DNA of 21,358 bases from an uncultured Asticcacaulis sp. (GTDB taxonomy: Bacteria > Pseudomonadota > Alphaproteobacteria > Caulobacterales > Caulobacteraceae), in NCBI GenBank assembly GCA_946482045.1, contig CAMLPZ010000035.1, positions 1-21,358 on the forward strand, written 5' to 3'. Below the pieces are notes generated by a model, which was not told where the DNA came from, made no database searches, and worked only from the letters and a program-made list of their open reading frames with translations. The first letter of the stretch is position 1, and each line of letters starts with the position of its first letter. The position numbers and the translations under genes are program-made. Shown piece by piece: positions 1-6,954 of this stretch.

Positions 1-34
1 TATCCGCACAAATGACCTGGCACCATGGCGGATA
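1..34. other. Inverted repeat at window edge, possible terminator
   Basis: Seven-base arms TATCCGC (1-7) and GCGGATA (28-34) are perfect complements. They lie just downstream of the stop of the minus-strand gene ending at 53, where a terminator would be expected. Any U-tract would lie outside the window, so the role cannot be decided. Bases 35-52 show nothing else. Confidence 0.3.
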
Positions 35-52
35 TATTTATGAGTTTACGAC

Positions 53-511
53 CTAATCCTTTTCCTGCAAGGCGTCGGCCTCTGCGGAGCTGATGGGCTT
101 GATGCCATTGATCAGGCATTTGACCGGCGCCTCGCCCGAATGCGAATAGAGGAGCTTGGCGTCGTGGGCGCGGCAGATATCGCTCGACCCATAGAGCTCG
201 AAGCCGAAATTCGACATATTATTCATGCTGCGGCATGGACCGCCGACGTCAAGCAGGTAGCCATTGCCGAAGCCGTCGCGGACCAGCAGCGTCTTTTCAT
301 CGACGACGTGGAAGCCACCGGAATTGCGGACATCCAGGCATTTCGGCGGGGTACGCGCGTTTCCATTTACCTGGCTCTGCGCAGTGTTGCCCCAGTTGTT
401 ATCCTGGGCATTGGCGGTGACGGCGGTTGATGCCGCGGCAATGATGACACCGCCGGTAACAACGCTTGCCGCCACGACAGCGGCCTTCTTGACGAGATGG
501 TGTAAAGTCAT
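53..511 (-). CDS. Secreted four-cysteine protein, DUF6491-like
   Basis: A 152-residue protein of unknown function, probably periplasmic. The N-terminus is a classic signal peptide: Lys-Lys at residues 8-9, a long Ala/Val/Ile core, and likely cleavage after an A-N-A near residue 34. The mature part has four cysteines, in the contexts KCLDV, PCRSM, DICRAH and KCLIN, which could form two disulfides. This spacing and the ending with an (I)-x-P-(I)-S-x-x-E-A-D-A-L motif resemble the DUF6491 family, common in Caulobacterales; that family call is by eye. A longer reading frame reaches 715, but the ATG at 511 is chosen because a strong AAGGAGG lies 7 bases upstream and the signal peptide starts there. 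The gene begins 16 bases after the stop of its paralog at 528-995, so the two are almost certainly co-transcribed. Confidence 0.75.
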   Translation of the reverse strand: MTLHHLVKKAAVVAASVVTGGVIIAAASTAVTANAQDNNWGNTAQSQVNGNARTPPKCLDVRNSGGFHVVDEKTLLVRDGFGNGYLLDVGGPCRSMNNMSNFGFELYGSSDICRAHDAKLLYSHSGEAPVKCLINGIKPISSAEADALQEKD

Positions 512-527
512 TTGAGAACCCTCCTTG

Positions 528-995
528 TTACCAGTTCTTGGACGAAGACGCAGGCGCGACGCCCTCCTCGTTCTTCTTGTTTTCCCGGATAGGCTTGCGG
601 ACATAATCGGCGGCCTCCTCACCCTGCAGGTGGCGAACATTCGACACCTTGCAGACGTCTCGGCGTCCAAAGCTCTCGTAGACGACGTCGGCGTCGAAGG
701 CACGGCAAACGTCACCGCCGTGACGGGTCTTCAGACCGATAAACATGCTGTCTTCAAGACCGATGCAGGCCGGCACTGTCAGTTCATAAGCCTCGTTATT
801 GTTGGCAATGATGATGACCTTGCCGTTGCCGGGCGTCTGGAAGCCGTGGATGAAGTCGGGATCGAAGCAGGCATTGCGGTCGCGCCCCGGATCGACATTG
901 TCGCTGGGGCGGTTCGACGCCGCCCACGCCATGCCAATGCCGCCAAGACCCGCGGCAACGATAAGACCGGAAGTCAAGAGTGCTGATATTTTCAT
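528..995 (-). CDS. Secreted four-cysteine protein, DUF6491-like paralog
   Basis: A 155-residue exported protein of unknown function, paralogous to its downstream neighbour. It has a signal peptide (K at residue 2, hydrophobic stretch LLTSGLIVAAGLGGIGMAWA, cleavage near A-W-A-A). The mature part repeats the neighbour's four-cysteine order: NACFDP, PACIGL, DVCRAF and DVCKV. The segment DVCRAFDADVVY matches DICRAHDAKLLY of the other copy, so tandem duplication and divergence is likely. The ATG at 995 is preferred over the longer frame to 1175 because GGAG sits at normal distance and the extension would run into mnmC. It lies 56 bases downstream of mnmC on the same strand and may be read through from it. 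The C-terminus is rich in Lys, Glu and Ser. Confidence 0.75.
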   Translation of the reverse strand: MKISALLTSGLIVAAGLGGIGMAWAASNRPSDNVDPGRDRNACFDPDFIHGFQTPGNGKVIIIANNNEAYELTVPACIGLEDSMFIGLKTRHGGDVCRAFDADVVYESFGRRDVCKVSNVRHLQGEEAADYVRKPIRENKKNEEGVAPASSSKNW

Positions 996-1051
996 GGTGT
1001 TTTTCTCCGCTATCATGGCTACGCCCGCCAAGCTGAACGGCGGATGAACGA

Positions 1052-2830
1052 TTACTGCGAATATGTCCGGCGAAGGCGGCTGGGTGTCAGCCGGTGCCCT
1101 ACCGTCACAGGCAGGCACGATGGCGCGCCCGTGATCCGCGCCACGATATCGCGCGCCAGCAAGGGCGCCAGGCAAAACCCGCGCGCGCCCAGTCCGGTCA
1201 AGGCGTGGATGCCCGGACCGATCTCCCCCGCTACCGGCAGATGGTCCCGCGTCGTCACGCGAACAGAGGCGCGCGAGCTTATCGCCTTCCCCTCCAGCGC
1301 GTTCGCGATCTGCGGCAGATGGGTCCGCAGGCCCTCCAGATTGCGCTCGCGGTCGGTTTCACGCGGGGCGGTGTCGCGGTCATCGCGGTCGTGGGTGGCG
1401 CCAAAGACAAAGCCATCCGGCGATGGCGCCAGGTAACCGCCCCAGCTGATACCGCGCTCCGGCCGACTATCGCTGGATACGGCTTCCACCTGTCCACGCA
1501 CGGGCCGGAGCTGATAATCCGCTGCGACACTCCCCAGGTTGAAAACGCCATCGCCGCAGGCGATGACAACCGCGTCATAGACATGCTGCGTGCCCGACGC
1601 GGTGCGCACATGCACGCCATCCTCTTGCGGCGTCACATCAGCGACCGCGTCAACGATCACCGTCTTACCCGCCAGAAATCCCTTCAATACGGCCGCAGGC
1701 GCGACCGTCATGGCATCGCGCATGATCAGCCCCGCTGCCTCGGGCACCTCGGCCGCATCGGCTTTGCCGAAACGACTCAGCGCCCCTGCCGCGAATACCG
1801 GCTGATCAGCCAGTCGGTCGAAGCGCGCTGCGTCGCGCGGCTGGCCTTCGCAATGACAGACCGATGCCGCGATGACGCTCTCCGGCCATTCCCGGGCATA
1901 AAGCTCCGTGGCATAGGCATGCGCATCGGCGAACAGGCCGGCAATGACAGGGTCGCCCGCATCCAGCCGGGGTGTAACAAGCGCGGCCGGATTTCCCGAG
2001 GCCCCCGCCCCTGCGCCGGCTGCTTCGAAGATATCGGCTTGGATGCCCAGCCGCGCGGCGTGATAGGCCACAGACGCGCCGGCGATACCGGCCCCGATCA
2101 CGGCTACGCGCTTCGGCGACACCTCAGCCGGAAACGCCCCCGGAAAAACAGCCTCCAGCCGCTCGCGCTTGCGGCCGAAGCCCGGCCGCTTTTCGACGGC
2201 AAAGCCGGCGGCCTGCAGGCCACGGCGAACAAAACCGGCCACCGTAAAAGTGGCCAGCCGGGCGCCTGGCCGCGAATGGTTGGCGATGAGATGAAAGACA
2301 TCCTCCGACCACATGTCGGGATTGAGCGCCGGTGAAAAGCCATCGAGGAATATGGCGTCGGCCGCCCCGCCCCAGGCGATGAGCGCCGCGCGGACATCCA
2401 TCAGCGCGATGGTCACGCTAATGCCCCAGTGCGGGAAATCCATGTGGTGAAAGCCATGCCGCGCCTTGGGCCACTGCGCCAGCAAGGCTTCCCGAAACGC
2501 GTCGAGTTCCGGCCAGTTGGCGAGCGCCGCTCCGGCCGCATCCGCGGTCATCAGGAAGCCTTCGATGGAAAATATATGAAGATGGCCGCTGGCCGGCCGG
2601 TTCCCCAGCCATAGCTGCATCAGTGCGGCGATGTTCAGGCCGGTCCCGAACCCAAGTTCCAGCACGCTGAAATGCCCACCCGCCTTCCAGGCATCCGGCA
2701 GACCGCATCCCTGAAGGAAAACGGCCCGCGACTCACTCAGGCCATCCTGCGGGGAATAGTAGATGTCGCCGAAACGCGCCGACCGGGGCGTGCCGTCTTC
2801 AGCGAAATAGAGCTGTGGATCATGTGTCAT
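1052..2830 (-). CDS. mnmC: Bifunctional tRNA mnm5s2U34 biosynthesis enzyme MnmC
   Basis: MnmC finishes the wobble modification mnm5s2U34 of tRNAs in the cytoplasm. Its FAD oxidoreductase half removes the carboxymethyl group from cmnm5(s2)U, and its SAM-dependent half methylates the resulting nm5(s2)U. The 592-residue protein shows both parts in the usual order. The methyltransferase carries the SAM-binding motif ELGFGTGLN at residues 58-66 and the conserved LDGFSP around 162-167. The FAD part begins with a Rossmann motif, VAVIGAGIAG, around 242-251. The start at 2830 gives a normal N-terminus (EDGTP, then a D-I-Y-Y-S motif). No Shine-Dalgarno is visible, and the lipoprotein terminator ends only a few bases upstream, so how this gene is expressed is unclear. 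Two small secreted-protein genes follow on the same strand. Confidence 0.95.
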   Translation of the reverse strand: MTHDPQLYFAEDGTPRSARFGDIYYSPQDGLSESRAVFLQGCGLPDAWKAGGHFSVLELGFGTGLNIAALMQLWLGNRPASGHLHIFSIEGFLMTADAAGAALANWPELDAFREALLAQWPKARHGFHHMDFPHWGISVTIALMDVRAALIAWGGAADAIFLDGFSPALNPDMWSEDVFHLIANHSRPGARLATFTVAGFVRRGLQAAGFAVEKRPGFGRKRERLEAVFPGAFPAEVSPKRVAVIGAGIAGASVAYHAARLGIQADIFEAAGAGAGASGNPAALVTPRLDAGDPVIAGLFADAHAYATELYAREWPESVIAASVCHCEGQPRDAARFDRLADQPVFAAGALSRFGKADAAEVPEAAGLIMRDAMTVAPAAVLKGFLAGKTVIVDAVADVTPQEDGVHVRTASGTQHVYDAVVIACGDGVFNLGSVAADYQLRPVRGQVEAVSSDSRPERGISWGGYLAPSPDGFVFGATHDRDDRDTAPRETDRERNLEGLRTHLPQIANALEGKAISSRASVRVTTRDHLPVAGEIGPGIHALTGLGARGFCLAPLLARDIVARITGAPSCLPVTVGHRLTPSRLRRTYSQ

Positions 2831-2836
2831 TACAAC

Positions 2837-2865
2837 AAAAGGGCTGCGCGATCGTCGCGCAGCCC
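2837..2865 (-). terminator. Intrinsic terminator of lipoprotein gene copy A
   Basis: A perfect 11-base stem, GGGCTGCGCGA/TCGCGCAGCCC (2841-2865), with a 3-base loop. On the minus strand it is followed by TTTTGTTG. It closes the lipoprotein gene that ends at 2898. The same hairpin recurs at 3571-3595. Confidence 0.9.
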
Positions 2866-2897
2866 TTCGTCAAACCATTGCCCGTATGGGCGAATGA

Positions 2898-3119
2898 TTA
2901 GTGAGCAGCAGCCGGAGCTTCGGTTGCAGCCGGCGAAGCCGAGGTGTCGGCGGCCGGAGCCATTTCCGAGGCCGAAGCGTCGACCGGAGCCATTTCAGTC
3001 GGAGCGGCTTCCGAAGCAGCAGCTTCTTCAGCGGCGGGCTTCGGCTGGCAGGCGGCGACCGAGAGAGCGGCGACGGCGGCGGCGGCGATCAGGGCCGAAC
3101 GAACGATTTTGGAGGTCAT
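2898..3119 (-). CDS. Small Ala-rich lipoprotein, copy A
   Basis: A 73-residue predicted lipoprotein. The signal peptide MTSKIVRSALIAAAA is followed by lipobox V-A-A-C with Cys24 as lipidation site. The mature part is about 50 residues of low complexity made of Ala, Pro, Glu, Ser, Asp and Met, ending in Ala-His, and looks like a disordered tether. No known domain is visible and I do not assign a function. The signal peptide is nearly identical to that of copy B (3628-3855), and the sequences before and after the genes are also shared, so this is one half of a duplication. AAGGATC lies upstream of the ATG at 3119 as a weak ribosome binding site. Confidence 0.8.
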   Translation of the reverse strand: MTSKIVRSALIAAAAVAALSVAACQPKPAAEEAAASEAAPTEMAPVDASASEMAPAADTSASPAATEAPAAAH

Positions 3120-3137
3120 GATCCAGATCCTTTGTTT

Positions 3138-3189
3138 CTAACGTTAGCTATACAAAAGCGTGACCCACGGCCACGGCGAAGACTCATAC
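3138..3189 (-). promoter_or_regulatory. Promoter-side region of lipoprotein copy A with conserved blocks
   Basis: Two blocks are shared with the region before copy B: GTATGAGTCT (minus strand, 3180-3189) and the palindrome CTAACGTTAG (3138-3147), which continues into AAACAAAGGATC. The start-to-start distance between the blocks is 42 bases in both copies, although the sequence between them differs. I cannot assign a sigma factor. The blocks could be a promoter element plus an operator or start-site element. Confidence 0.5.
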
Positions 3190-3206
3190 CCTAAACCGGC
3201 GCATTC

Positions 3207-3249
3207 ACAAAGGATTTGATATCAACCCTTGTGTATTCAAATATACACA
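3207..3249. repeat. Adjacent palindromes between lipoprotein genes
   Basis: TTGATATCAA (3216-3225) is a perfect 10-base palindrome inside a longer imperfect one reaching 3207-3234. Next to it, TGTGTAT (3230-3236) and ATACACA (3243-3249) form 7-base arms around a 6-base spacer. They sit between the stop of the middle lipoprotein gene (3255) and the start region of copy A. No U-tract follows the second hairpin on the minus strand, so operator sites are as likely as a terminator. Confidence 0.4.
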
Positions 3250-3254
3250 GGCGA

Positions 3255-3545
3255 TCAGTGTCCCGACGCGGGGCCTTCAGCGGAGGGATGAGCAGCGGCG
3301 GACGATGCCGCCACGCTCGATGACACAGCACCCGAAGACGCAGTGGCAGGCGCCTCAAGCGCCGTTGGCGAAGCGGCCATGGCGGCGGCTATAGCGGCTT
3401 CGGCATCCTGGCTGGCGGTGGCGTCGAGCGCCGGCAAGTCGTGCCCCTCTTCGGCGACGGGTTCTTCATGCGCCTCTTCCTTGGAACAGGCGGTAACGGC
3501 CAGGAGACAGGCCAGAACGGTGGCGGCGATTCGTATGCGTTTCAT
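3255..3545 (-). CDS. Small Ala-rich lipoprotein, middle gene
   Basis: A 96-residue predicted lipoprotein (98 if the ATG at 3551 is used). The signal peptide begins MKRIRIAATVLACLL, and the lipobox V-T-A-C places the lipidated Cys at residue 20. After an acidic, His-containing stretch (S-K-E-E-A-H-E-E-P) the protein becomes an Ala/Ser/Thr/Pro-rich low-complexity tail ending in Gly-His. It resembles the two flanking lipoproteins in build, but its signal peptide and DNA differ, so it is not part of the duplicated module. It begins directly downstream of the terminator at 3567-3595, and no promoter is obvious in that short gap. Function unknown. Confidence 0.7.
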   Translation of the reverse strand: MKRIRIAATVLACLLAVTACSKEEAHEEPVAEEGHDLPALDATASQDAEAAIAAAMAASPTALEAPATASSGAVSSSVAASSAAAHPSAEGPASGH

Positions 3546-3566
3546 GGCCATGCGTTTAGCACAAAC

Positions 3567-3595
3567 AAAAGGGCTGCGCGACGATCGCGCAGCCC
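3567..3595 (-). terminator. Intrinsic terminator of lipoprotein gene copy B
   Basis: The same 11-base perfect stem as at 2841-2865, GGGCTGCGCGA/TCGCGCAGCCC, here with the loop read as CGA, followed on the minus strand by TTTTGTTTG. It ends the lipoprotein gene stopping at 3628. Confidence 0.9.
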
Positions 3596-3627
3596 TTCGT
3601 CAAACCATTGCCCGTACGGGCGAATGA

Positions 3628-3855
3628 TTAGTGAGCAGCAGCCGGAGCAGCAGCTTCAGCAGCGGCCGGCGAAGCCGAAGCGTCAGCAGCCGGAGCAGCT
3701 TCCGAAGCCGAAGCGTCGGCCGGAGCGGCTTCAACGGCCGGAGCGGCTTCCGAGGTGGCGGCTTCTTCAGCGGCCTTCGGCTGGCAAGCGGCAACCGACA
3801 GAGCGGCGACGGCGGCGGCGGCGATCAGGGCCGAGCGAACGATTTTGGAGGTCAT
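3628..3855 (-). CDS. Small Ala-rich lipoprotein, copy B
   Basis: A 75-residue predicted lipoprotein and near twin of the 2898-3119 gene. The first 27 residues match apart from one, with lipobox V-A-A-C at Cys24. The tail is low-complexity Ala/Pro/Glu/Ser/Asp and ends in Ala-Ala-Ala-His. The ATG at 3855 is chosen over a longer frame to 3948 because it matches the start of copy A and begins the signal peptide. The tail differs from copy A mainly in small insertions and in Met versus Ala content, as expected for slippage in repeated codons. Function unknown. Such short lipoproteins with disordered tails may be envelope linkers or stress-response proteins, but nothing here decides it. Confidence 0.8.
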   Translation of the reverse strand: MTSKIVRSALIAAAAVAALSVAACQPKAAEEAATSEAAPAVEAAPADASASEAAPAADASASPAAAEAAAPAAAH

Positions 3856-4192
3856 GGATCCAGATCCTTTGTTTCTAACGTTAGAGGGCAAGGAGCTGTA
3901 AACCCGGCCCACGCAAAGACTCATACTCAAAACGGGTGAGTCTCGCAAGAGGGTATTTCACATTTTTGTGATCACCGTTTGCAACAATCGGGATATAATT
4001 CATCAAATATGGAGAAAAAGCGCACAAAACCTGCGCAATCCACGACGTAACCGGCGAAAACTTCCAAGGCCGTTACCGCATAAGCGAGAAGCGCTGCCGA
4101 TCACGCGTGCGCGGACCTACGGTAGCTATCCGCTGATCCATATTGACCGGAGACGGGTTAACAAAAGCTATATCGATTCGCGCTGCCTGTTA
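3856..4192. other. Gene-free stretch between motA and lipoprotein copy B
   Basis: It holds the copy B leader (palindrome CTAACGTTAG at 3875-3884; GTATGAGTCT on the minus strand at 3917-3926, same spacing as copy A). It also has an A+T-rich segment at about 3950-4020 with TCAC/GTGA arms (3958-3961 and 3968-3971) around T-rich DNA. Short open frames here have neither ribosome binding sites nor recognisable products. I see no clear terminator for motA. Confidence 0.5.
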
Positions 4193-5065
4193 TTACGCTG
4201 CTTCGTTCGGAATATTGTTGAGCGCCTCTTCCATTTCGGCGAATGACGGTTGCGAGACCGACGGGATGCTGCCGCGGCCTATTTCGACCGAAATCTGGGC
4301 GGCATTGCCGTGCAGGTGGGCGACCAGGACTGACTGAATAATCTTGTAGAAGGCGCCCTCCTCCTCGACCACCGCCGACATCCGGGCCGCGAAGGGTCCC
4401 ACCAGCCCGTAGGACAGCATGACGCCCAGGAAGGTACCAACCAGCGCGCCGCCGATCATGCCGCCCAGGATTTCCGGCGGCTCGGTGATGGAGCCCATAG
4501 TCTTGATAACACCCAGAACGGCAACAACGATGCCAAGCGCAGGCAAGGCGTCGGAGACGGACTGCATGGAATGGGCCGGATGCAGGGCTTCGTGGTGGTG
4601 CTTTTCGAGCTGCTTTTCCATCGCGTCCTCGACCTGGTGAGGATCTTCGAGGTTCATGGTCATCATGCGGAGCGTGTCGCAGATAAAGTCGATGGCAAAG
4701 TGATCCTTCATGATCTTCGGAAAGCGGGTGAAGATCGTTGAGTCGTGCGGCTTTTCGATATGGCTTTCCAGAGCAATGACGCCCTTGGACTTCATGGTCT
4801 TGGTCAACAGAAACAATAAGGACAGAAGGTCGCGGTAGTCCGATGCCTTCCATTTCGCGCCGCCAAAAACCTTGCCCATGCCCCCCCCCATCGCCTTGAG
4901 GGTATGGAGATCGTTGGAAATCAAAGTGGCGCCGATAGCAGCGCCGCCGATGCCCATGAGTTCGTAAGCCAGGGAGTGCAGGATAGGGTCCATGCTGCCG
5001 CCGGACAACAGATAGCTGCCGAACACCGTGGCAAACAAAACAACGATTCCGATGATCGGGAACAT
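4193..5065 (-). CDS. motA: Flagellar motor stator protein MotA
   Basis: MotA forms, with MotB, the inner-membrane proton channel that drives flagellar rotation. The 290-residue length is normal. There are two N-terminal membrane segments (residues 1-20 and about 33-52). A cytoplasmic domain carries the charged segment K-T-M-K-S-K-G-V-I-A-L-E-S-H-I-E-K-P that contacts the rotor. Two further membrane segments follow, including ALPALGIVVAVLGVI with the conserved proline and GGALVGTFLGVMLSYGLVGP. No motB lies next to it within the window; in Caulobacter motA and motB are, as I recall, also unlinked. The gene stands alone, 113 bases after the transglycosylase gene. No clear Shine-Dalgarno precedes the ATG, and I could not find a convincing sigma-54 promoter. 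Confidence 0.93.
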   Translation of the reverse strand: MFPIIGIVVLFATVFGSYLLSGGSMDPILHSLAYELMGIGGAAIGATLISNDLHTLKAMGGGMGKVFGGAKWKASDYRDLLSLLFLLTKTMKSKGVIALESHIEKPHDSTIFTRFPKIMKDHFAIDFICDTLRMMTMNLEDPHQVEDAMEKQLEKHHHEALHPAHSMQSVSDALPALGIVVAVLGVIKTMGSITEPPEILGGMIGGALVGTFLGVMLSYGLVGPFAARMSAVVEEEGAFYKIIQSVLVAHLHGNAAQISVEIGRGSIPSVSQPSFAEMEEALNNIPNEAA

Positions 5066-5115
5066 TCAGACACACCCAAGCCAGTTATTCACGGGCACTA
5101 TGGGTGTTAATCATT

Positions 5116-5156
5116 AAGAGGCGGTTTCCCGCGCGGGCGGATTAACCCTCTTTTTT
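5116..5156 (+). terminator. Hairpin with U-tract on the plus strand between motA and transglycosylase
   Basis: Outer arms AAGAGG (5116-5121) and CCTCTT (5147-5152) enclose GTT/AAC and an inner CCCGC/GCGGG pair (5128-5137). On the plus strand TTTTTT follows, as in a terminator, but no plus-strand gene lies upstream. On the minus strand, the direction of both neighbouring genes, the hairpin is preceded by A6 and no U-tract follows. It may block antisense transcription, or act as a leader structure of motA. Confidence 0.45.
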
Positions 5157-5178
5157 AGGAAGTCCACTGCTTACAGTG

Positions 5179-6531
5179 CTAACCAGGTCTAACTGCCGGC
5201 GTTCCGCCCTGCATAACGACGAAACGGTTGGCCAGGTCGAAGCTGAGATAGCCGTCCGCCGGTTCGTTGTTCGCCTTCTGCCATTCGCGAATCGCCTGAC
5301 GCGTGCCCACGCCGATGACGCCGTCGACCGCTCCGGGGTTAAAACCCGCCGCCTTCAGCGCTTCCTGGGTTTTGATCCGCTGGTCCAGGCTGAGCGGTGG
5401 CTCGACCGGCCACGGCGTGACGGTGCTATCCTTTCCGCAGACGCCGTCGGCCAGCAGGCCGACCGCCAGCGCATATGACGTCGAGTTGTTGTACTTGCGG
5501 ATCACGTAGTGATTCGGCAGGGCCATGAAGGCCGGACCGTTGGCGCCCGACGGCAGCAGGATTACGCCGTTTTCGTTCAGTTCCTCGGGCCGGAAGTAGC
5601 CGCCGTCGGCGCGCTTGACACCAAGGGCCTGCCAGTCGGCCGGCTTCTTGGTCTTGTCGGTCTCGGCCAGATAATAGTCGAAGCCCGGCGGCAGAATGAC
5701 CTCGACCGCCCACTCCTGTCCGGCCTTCCAGCCTTCCTTGGCCAGCAGGTTGGCGCTGGAAGCCAGGGCGTCCGAATCGGAAGCCCAGATATCGACGACA
5801 CCGTCGCCGTCGCCATCGGCGCCCAGGCGCAAATAGCTGTCGGGCATGAATTGCGTCTGGCCCATGGCCCCCGCCCAGGAGCCCTTCAGGCGCTCGCGTG
5901 GGATCTTGTGATCGCGCAGAATCGTCAGGGCGGCGATCAACTGGTCCTCGGCCCAGACGCGGCGGCGACCGTCGAAGGCCAAGGTCGCCAGCGCCGCCAG
6001 GACATCCGTGCTGCCCTGGACGCGGCCCAGATCGCTTTCCATCGACCAGATACCGCCCAGAAGGCACTTCGGCACGCCATATTTTGCCTCGATGGCCGGC
6101 ACATTGGGATTGGCATCGACCCTGGCGCGCGCCGCGGCGGCCCGCGCCGGCGATACCGCCTGGCGCATATAGCTGGAAGCGGGCTTGGAGAATTCGGGCT
6201 GCTGGTTGTCGGCGGACTTGACGCTTTGCAGCGGCTGCACGCCATCCAGTGCCACCGTGACGAAGCCGGCGTCGAAGCCGCGCATGACGGCCTTCTTGAT
6301 AAAGTCCTGCTTCCAGGCGTCAAAATCGCCATAGGCCGTAATTGGCACGGGATTGACGGCCGAGGGCGCCGGTGTCGCGGCCGGCGCATTGGCCGTCGGT
6401 GCTGCGGCCTCAGGATGCTGCTGCGGTACCGGCGTACTGGCCGTGGGCGCGGTCGACGGCGCGGGTGTCTGCGGACCAGTGCTGGCGCAGGCGGTCAGGA
6501 CAGCAAACAGGCTCAGGGCACGAAACCGCAT
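5179..6531 (-). CDS. Lytic murein transglycosylase (MltB-type) lipoprotein
   Basis: Cleaves the MurNAc-GlcNAc bond of peptidoglycan, leaving 1,6-anhydro-MurNAc, and probably acts at the outer membrane. The 450-residue protein has a short signal peptide with lipobox L-T-A-C (Cys15), then a Pro/Ala/Thr-rich linker to about residue 62. The catalytic domain (about 65-370) holds the likely catalytic Glu165 in IWSMESDLGR, the usual W-A-G-A-M-G-Q-T-Q-F-M-P motif and a D-G-D-G-D-G-V-V-D-I segment. A C-terminal peptidoglycan-binding domain (about 385-445) contains the D-G-V-I-G-x-G-T-R-Q-A-I motif. The start at 6531 is supported by GGAGGAG upstream. It is a stand-alone gene, divergent from rpmJ. Confidence 0.92.
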   Translation of the reverse strand: MRFRALSLFAVLTACASTGPQTPAPSTAPTASTPVPQQHPEAAAPTANAPAATPAPSAVNPVPITAYGDFDAWKQDFIKKAVMRGFDAGFVTVALDGVQPLQSVKSADNQQPEFSKPASSYMRQAVSPARAAAARARVDANPNVPAIEAKYGVPKCLLGGIWSMESDLGRVQGSTDVLAALATLAFDGRRRVWAEDQLIAALTILRDHKIPRERLKGSWAGAMGQTQFMPDSYLRLGADGDGDGVVDIWASDSDALASSANLLAKEGWKAGQEWAVEVILPPGFDYYLAETDKTKKPADWQALGVKRADGGYFRPEELNENGVILLPSGANGPAFMALPNHYVIRKYNNSTSYALAVGLLADGVCGKDSTVTPWPVEPPLSLDQRIKTQEALKAAGFNPGAVDGVIGVGTRQAIREWQKANNEPADGYLSFDLANRFVVMQGGTPAVRPG

Positions 6532-6653
6532 CTCATTCTCCTCCCGGCATTATCCAACCGGCTTGGCTGGCATCTTAAGCCGACATTTATATAAGTTCCA
6601 ACCGTGAAAGCTTAATGATCCCGAGAAATCTGGCGCGGGTAAGGCAAAATTCG

Positions 6654-6682
6654 TTGACAAGGGACGCGCCCTCCCATAGATA
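6654..6682 (+). promoter_or_regulatory. Strong promoter of rpmJ
   Basis: A perfect -35 TTGACA (6654-6659), a 17-base spacer and a -10-like TAGATA (6677-6682). It lies about 100 bases before rpmJ, which fits a highly expressed ribosomal gene. The spacing is optimal for the housekeeping sigma factor. Confidence 0.75.
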
Positions 6683-6781
6683 CCGCGCCTCTATTGGCGG
6701 GCGACAGCGCAACCGGACGGTTGGCGATGCGCGCATGCCGGTTAAGTTTCAACGCCTATTATAAAGACCAGGTGAAAGCCA

Positions 6782-6907
6782 ATGAAAGTCCGCAGCTCGC
6801 TCAAGTCGCTGAAAGGTCGCCACCGCGACTGCAAGATCGTGCGCCGCAAGGGCATCGTCTATGTGATCAACAAGACGGACCCGCGCTTCAAGGCGAAGCA
6901 AGGCTAA
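6782..6907 (+). CDS. rpmJ: 50S ribosomal protein bL36
   Basis: A 41-residue, very basic protein starting [18 protein letters not shown] and ending RFKAKQG, a clear bL36. It binds 23S rRNA in the large subunit. Only one cysteine is present, so this is the zinc-free form rather than the four-ligand zinc-ribbon form; that is normal for alphaproteobacteria. AGGTGA lies upstream of the ATG. The gene is monocistronic, with its own near-consensus promoter and a strong terminator. It is easily missed because a longer frame overlaps it. Confidence 0.95.
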   Translation: MKVRSSLKSLKGRHRDCKIVRRKGIVYVINKTDPRFKAKQG

Positions 6908-6954
6908 TCCAGGTCTATCAAAGGCGTTTCGGCGTCTTGATCCTGTCATCGAAT

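Noticed and set aside
996..1175. N-terminal extension of the second DUF6491-like protein
   Set aside because: Would overlap mnmC and push the signal peptide inside the protein; ATG 995 has GGAG upstream.
1094..2335. Long plus-strand open frame of 413 codons opposite mnmC
   Set aside because: It is antisense to a clear MnmC, is Arg-rich with no domain, and reflects high G+C codon bias.
3968..4246. Plus-strand open frame of 92 codons between lipoprotein copy B and motA
   Set aside because: No ribosome binding site, no recognisable product, and it runs into the 3' end of motA.
4158..5075. Minus-strand open frame of 305 codons overlapping motA
   Set aside because: Different frame of the same DNA; the motA frame has the full family sequence.
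5066..5178. Sigma-54 promoter for motA
   Set aside because: A TGGC occurs near the start, but the GC element at the proper distance is missing.
5509..6594. Plus-strand open frame of 361 codons opposite the transglycosylase
   Set aside because: Gly/Arg-rich composition typical of a reversed high-G+C gene; no domain.
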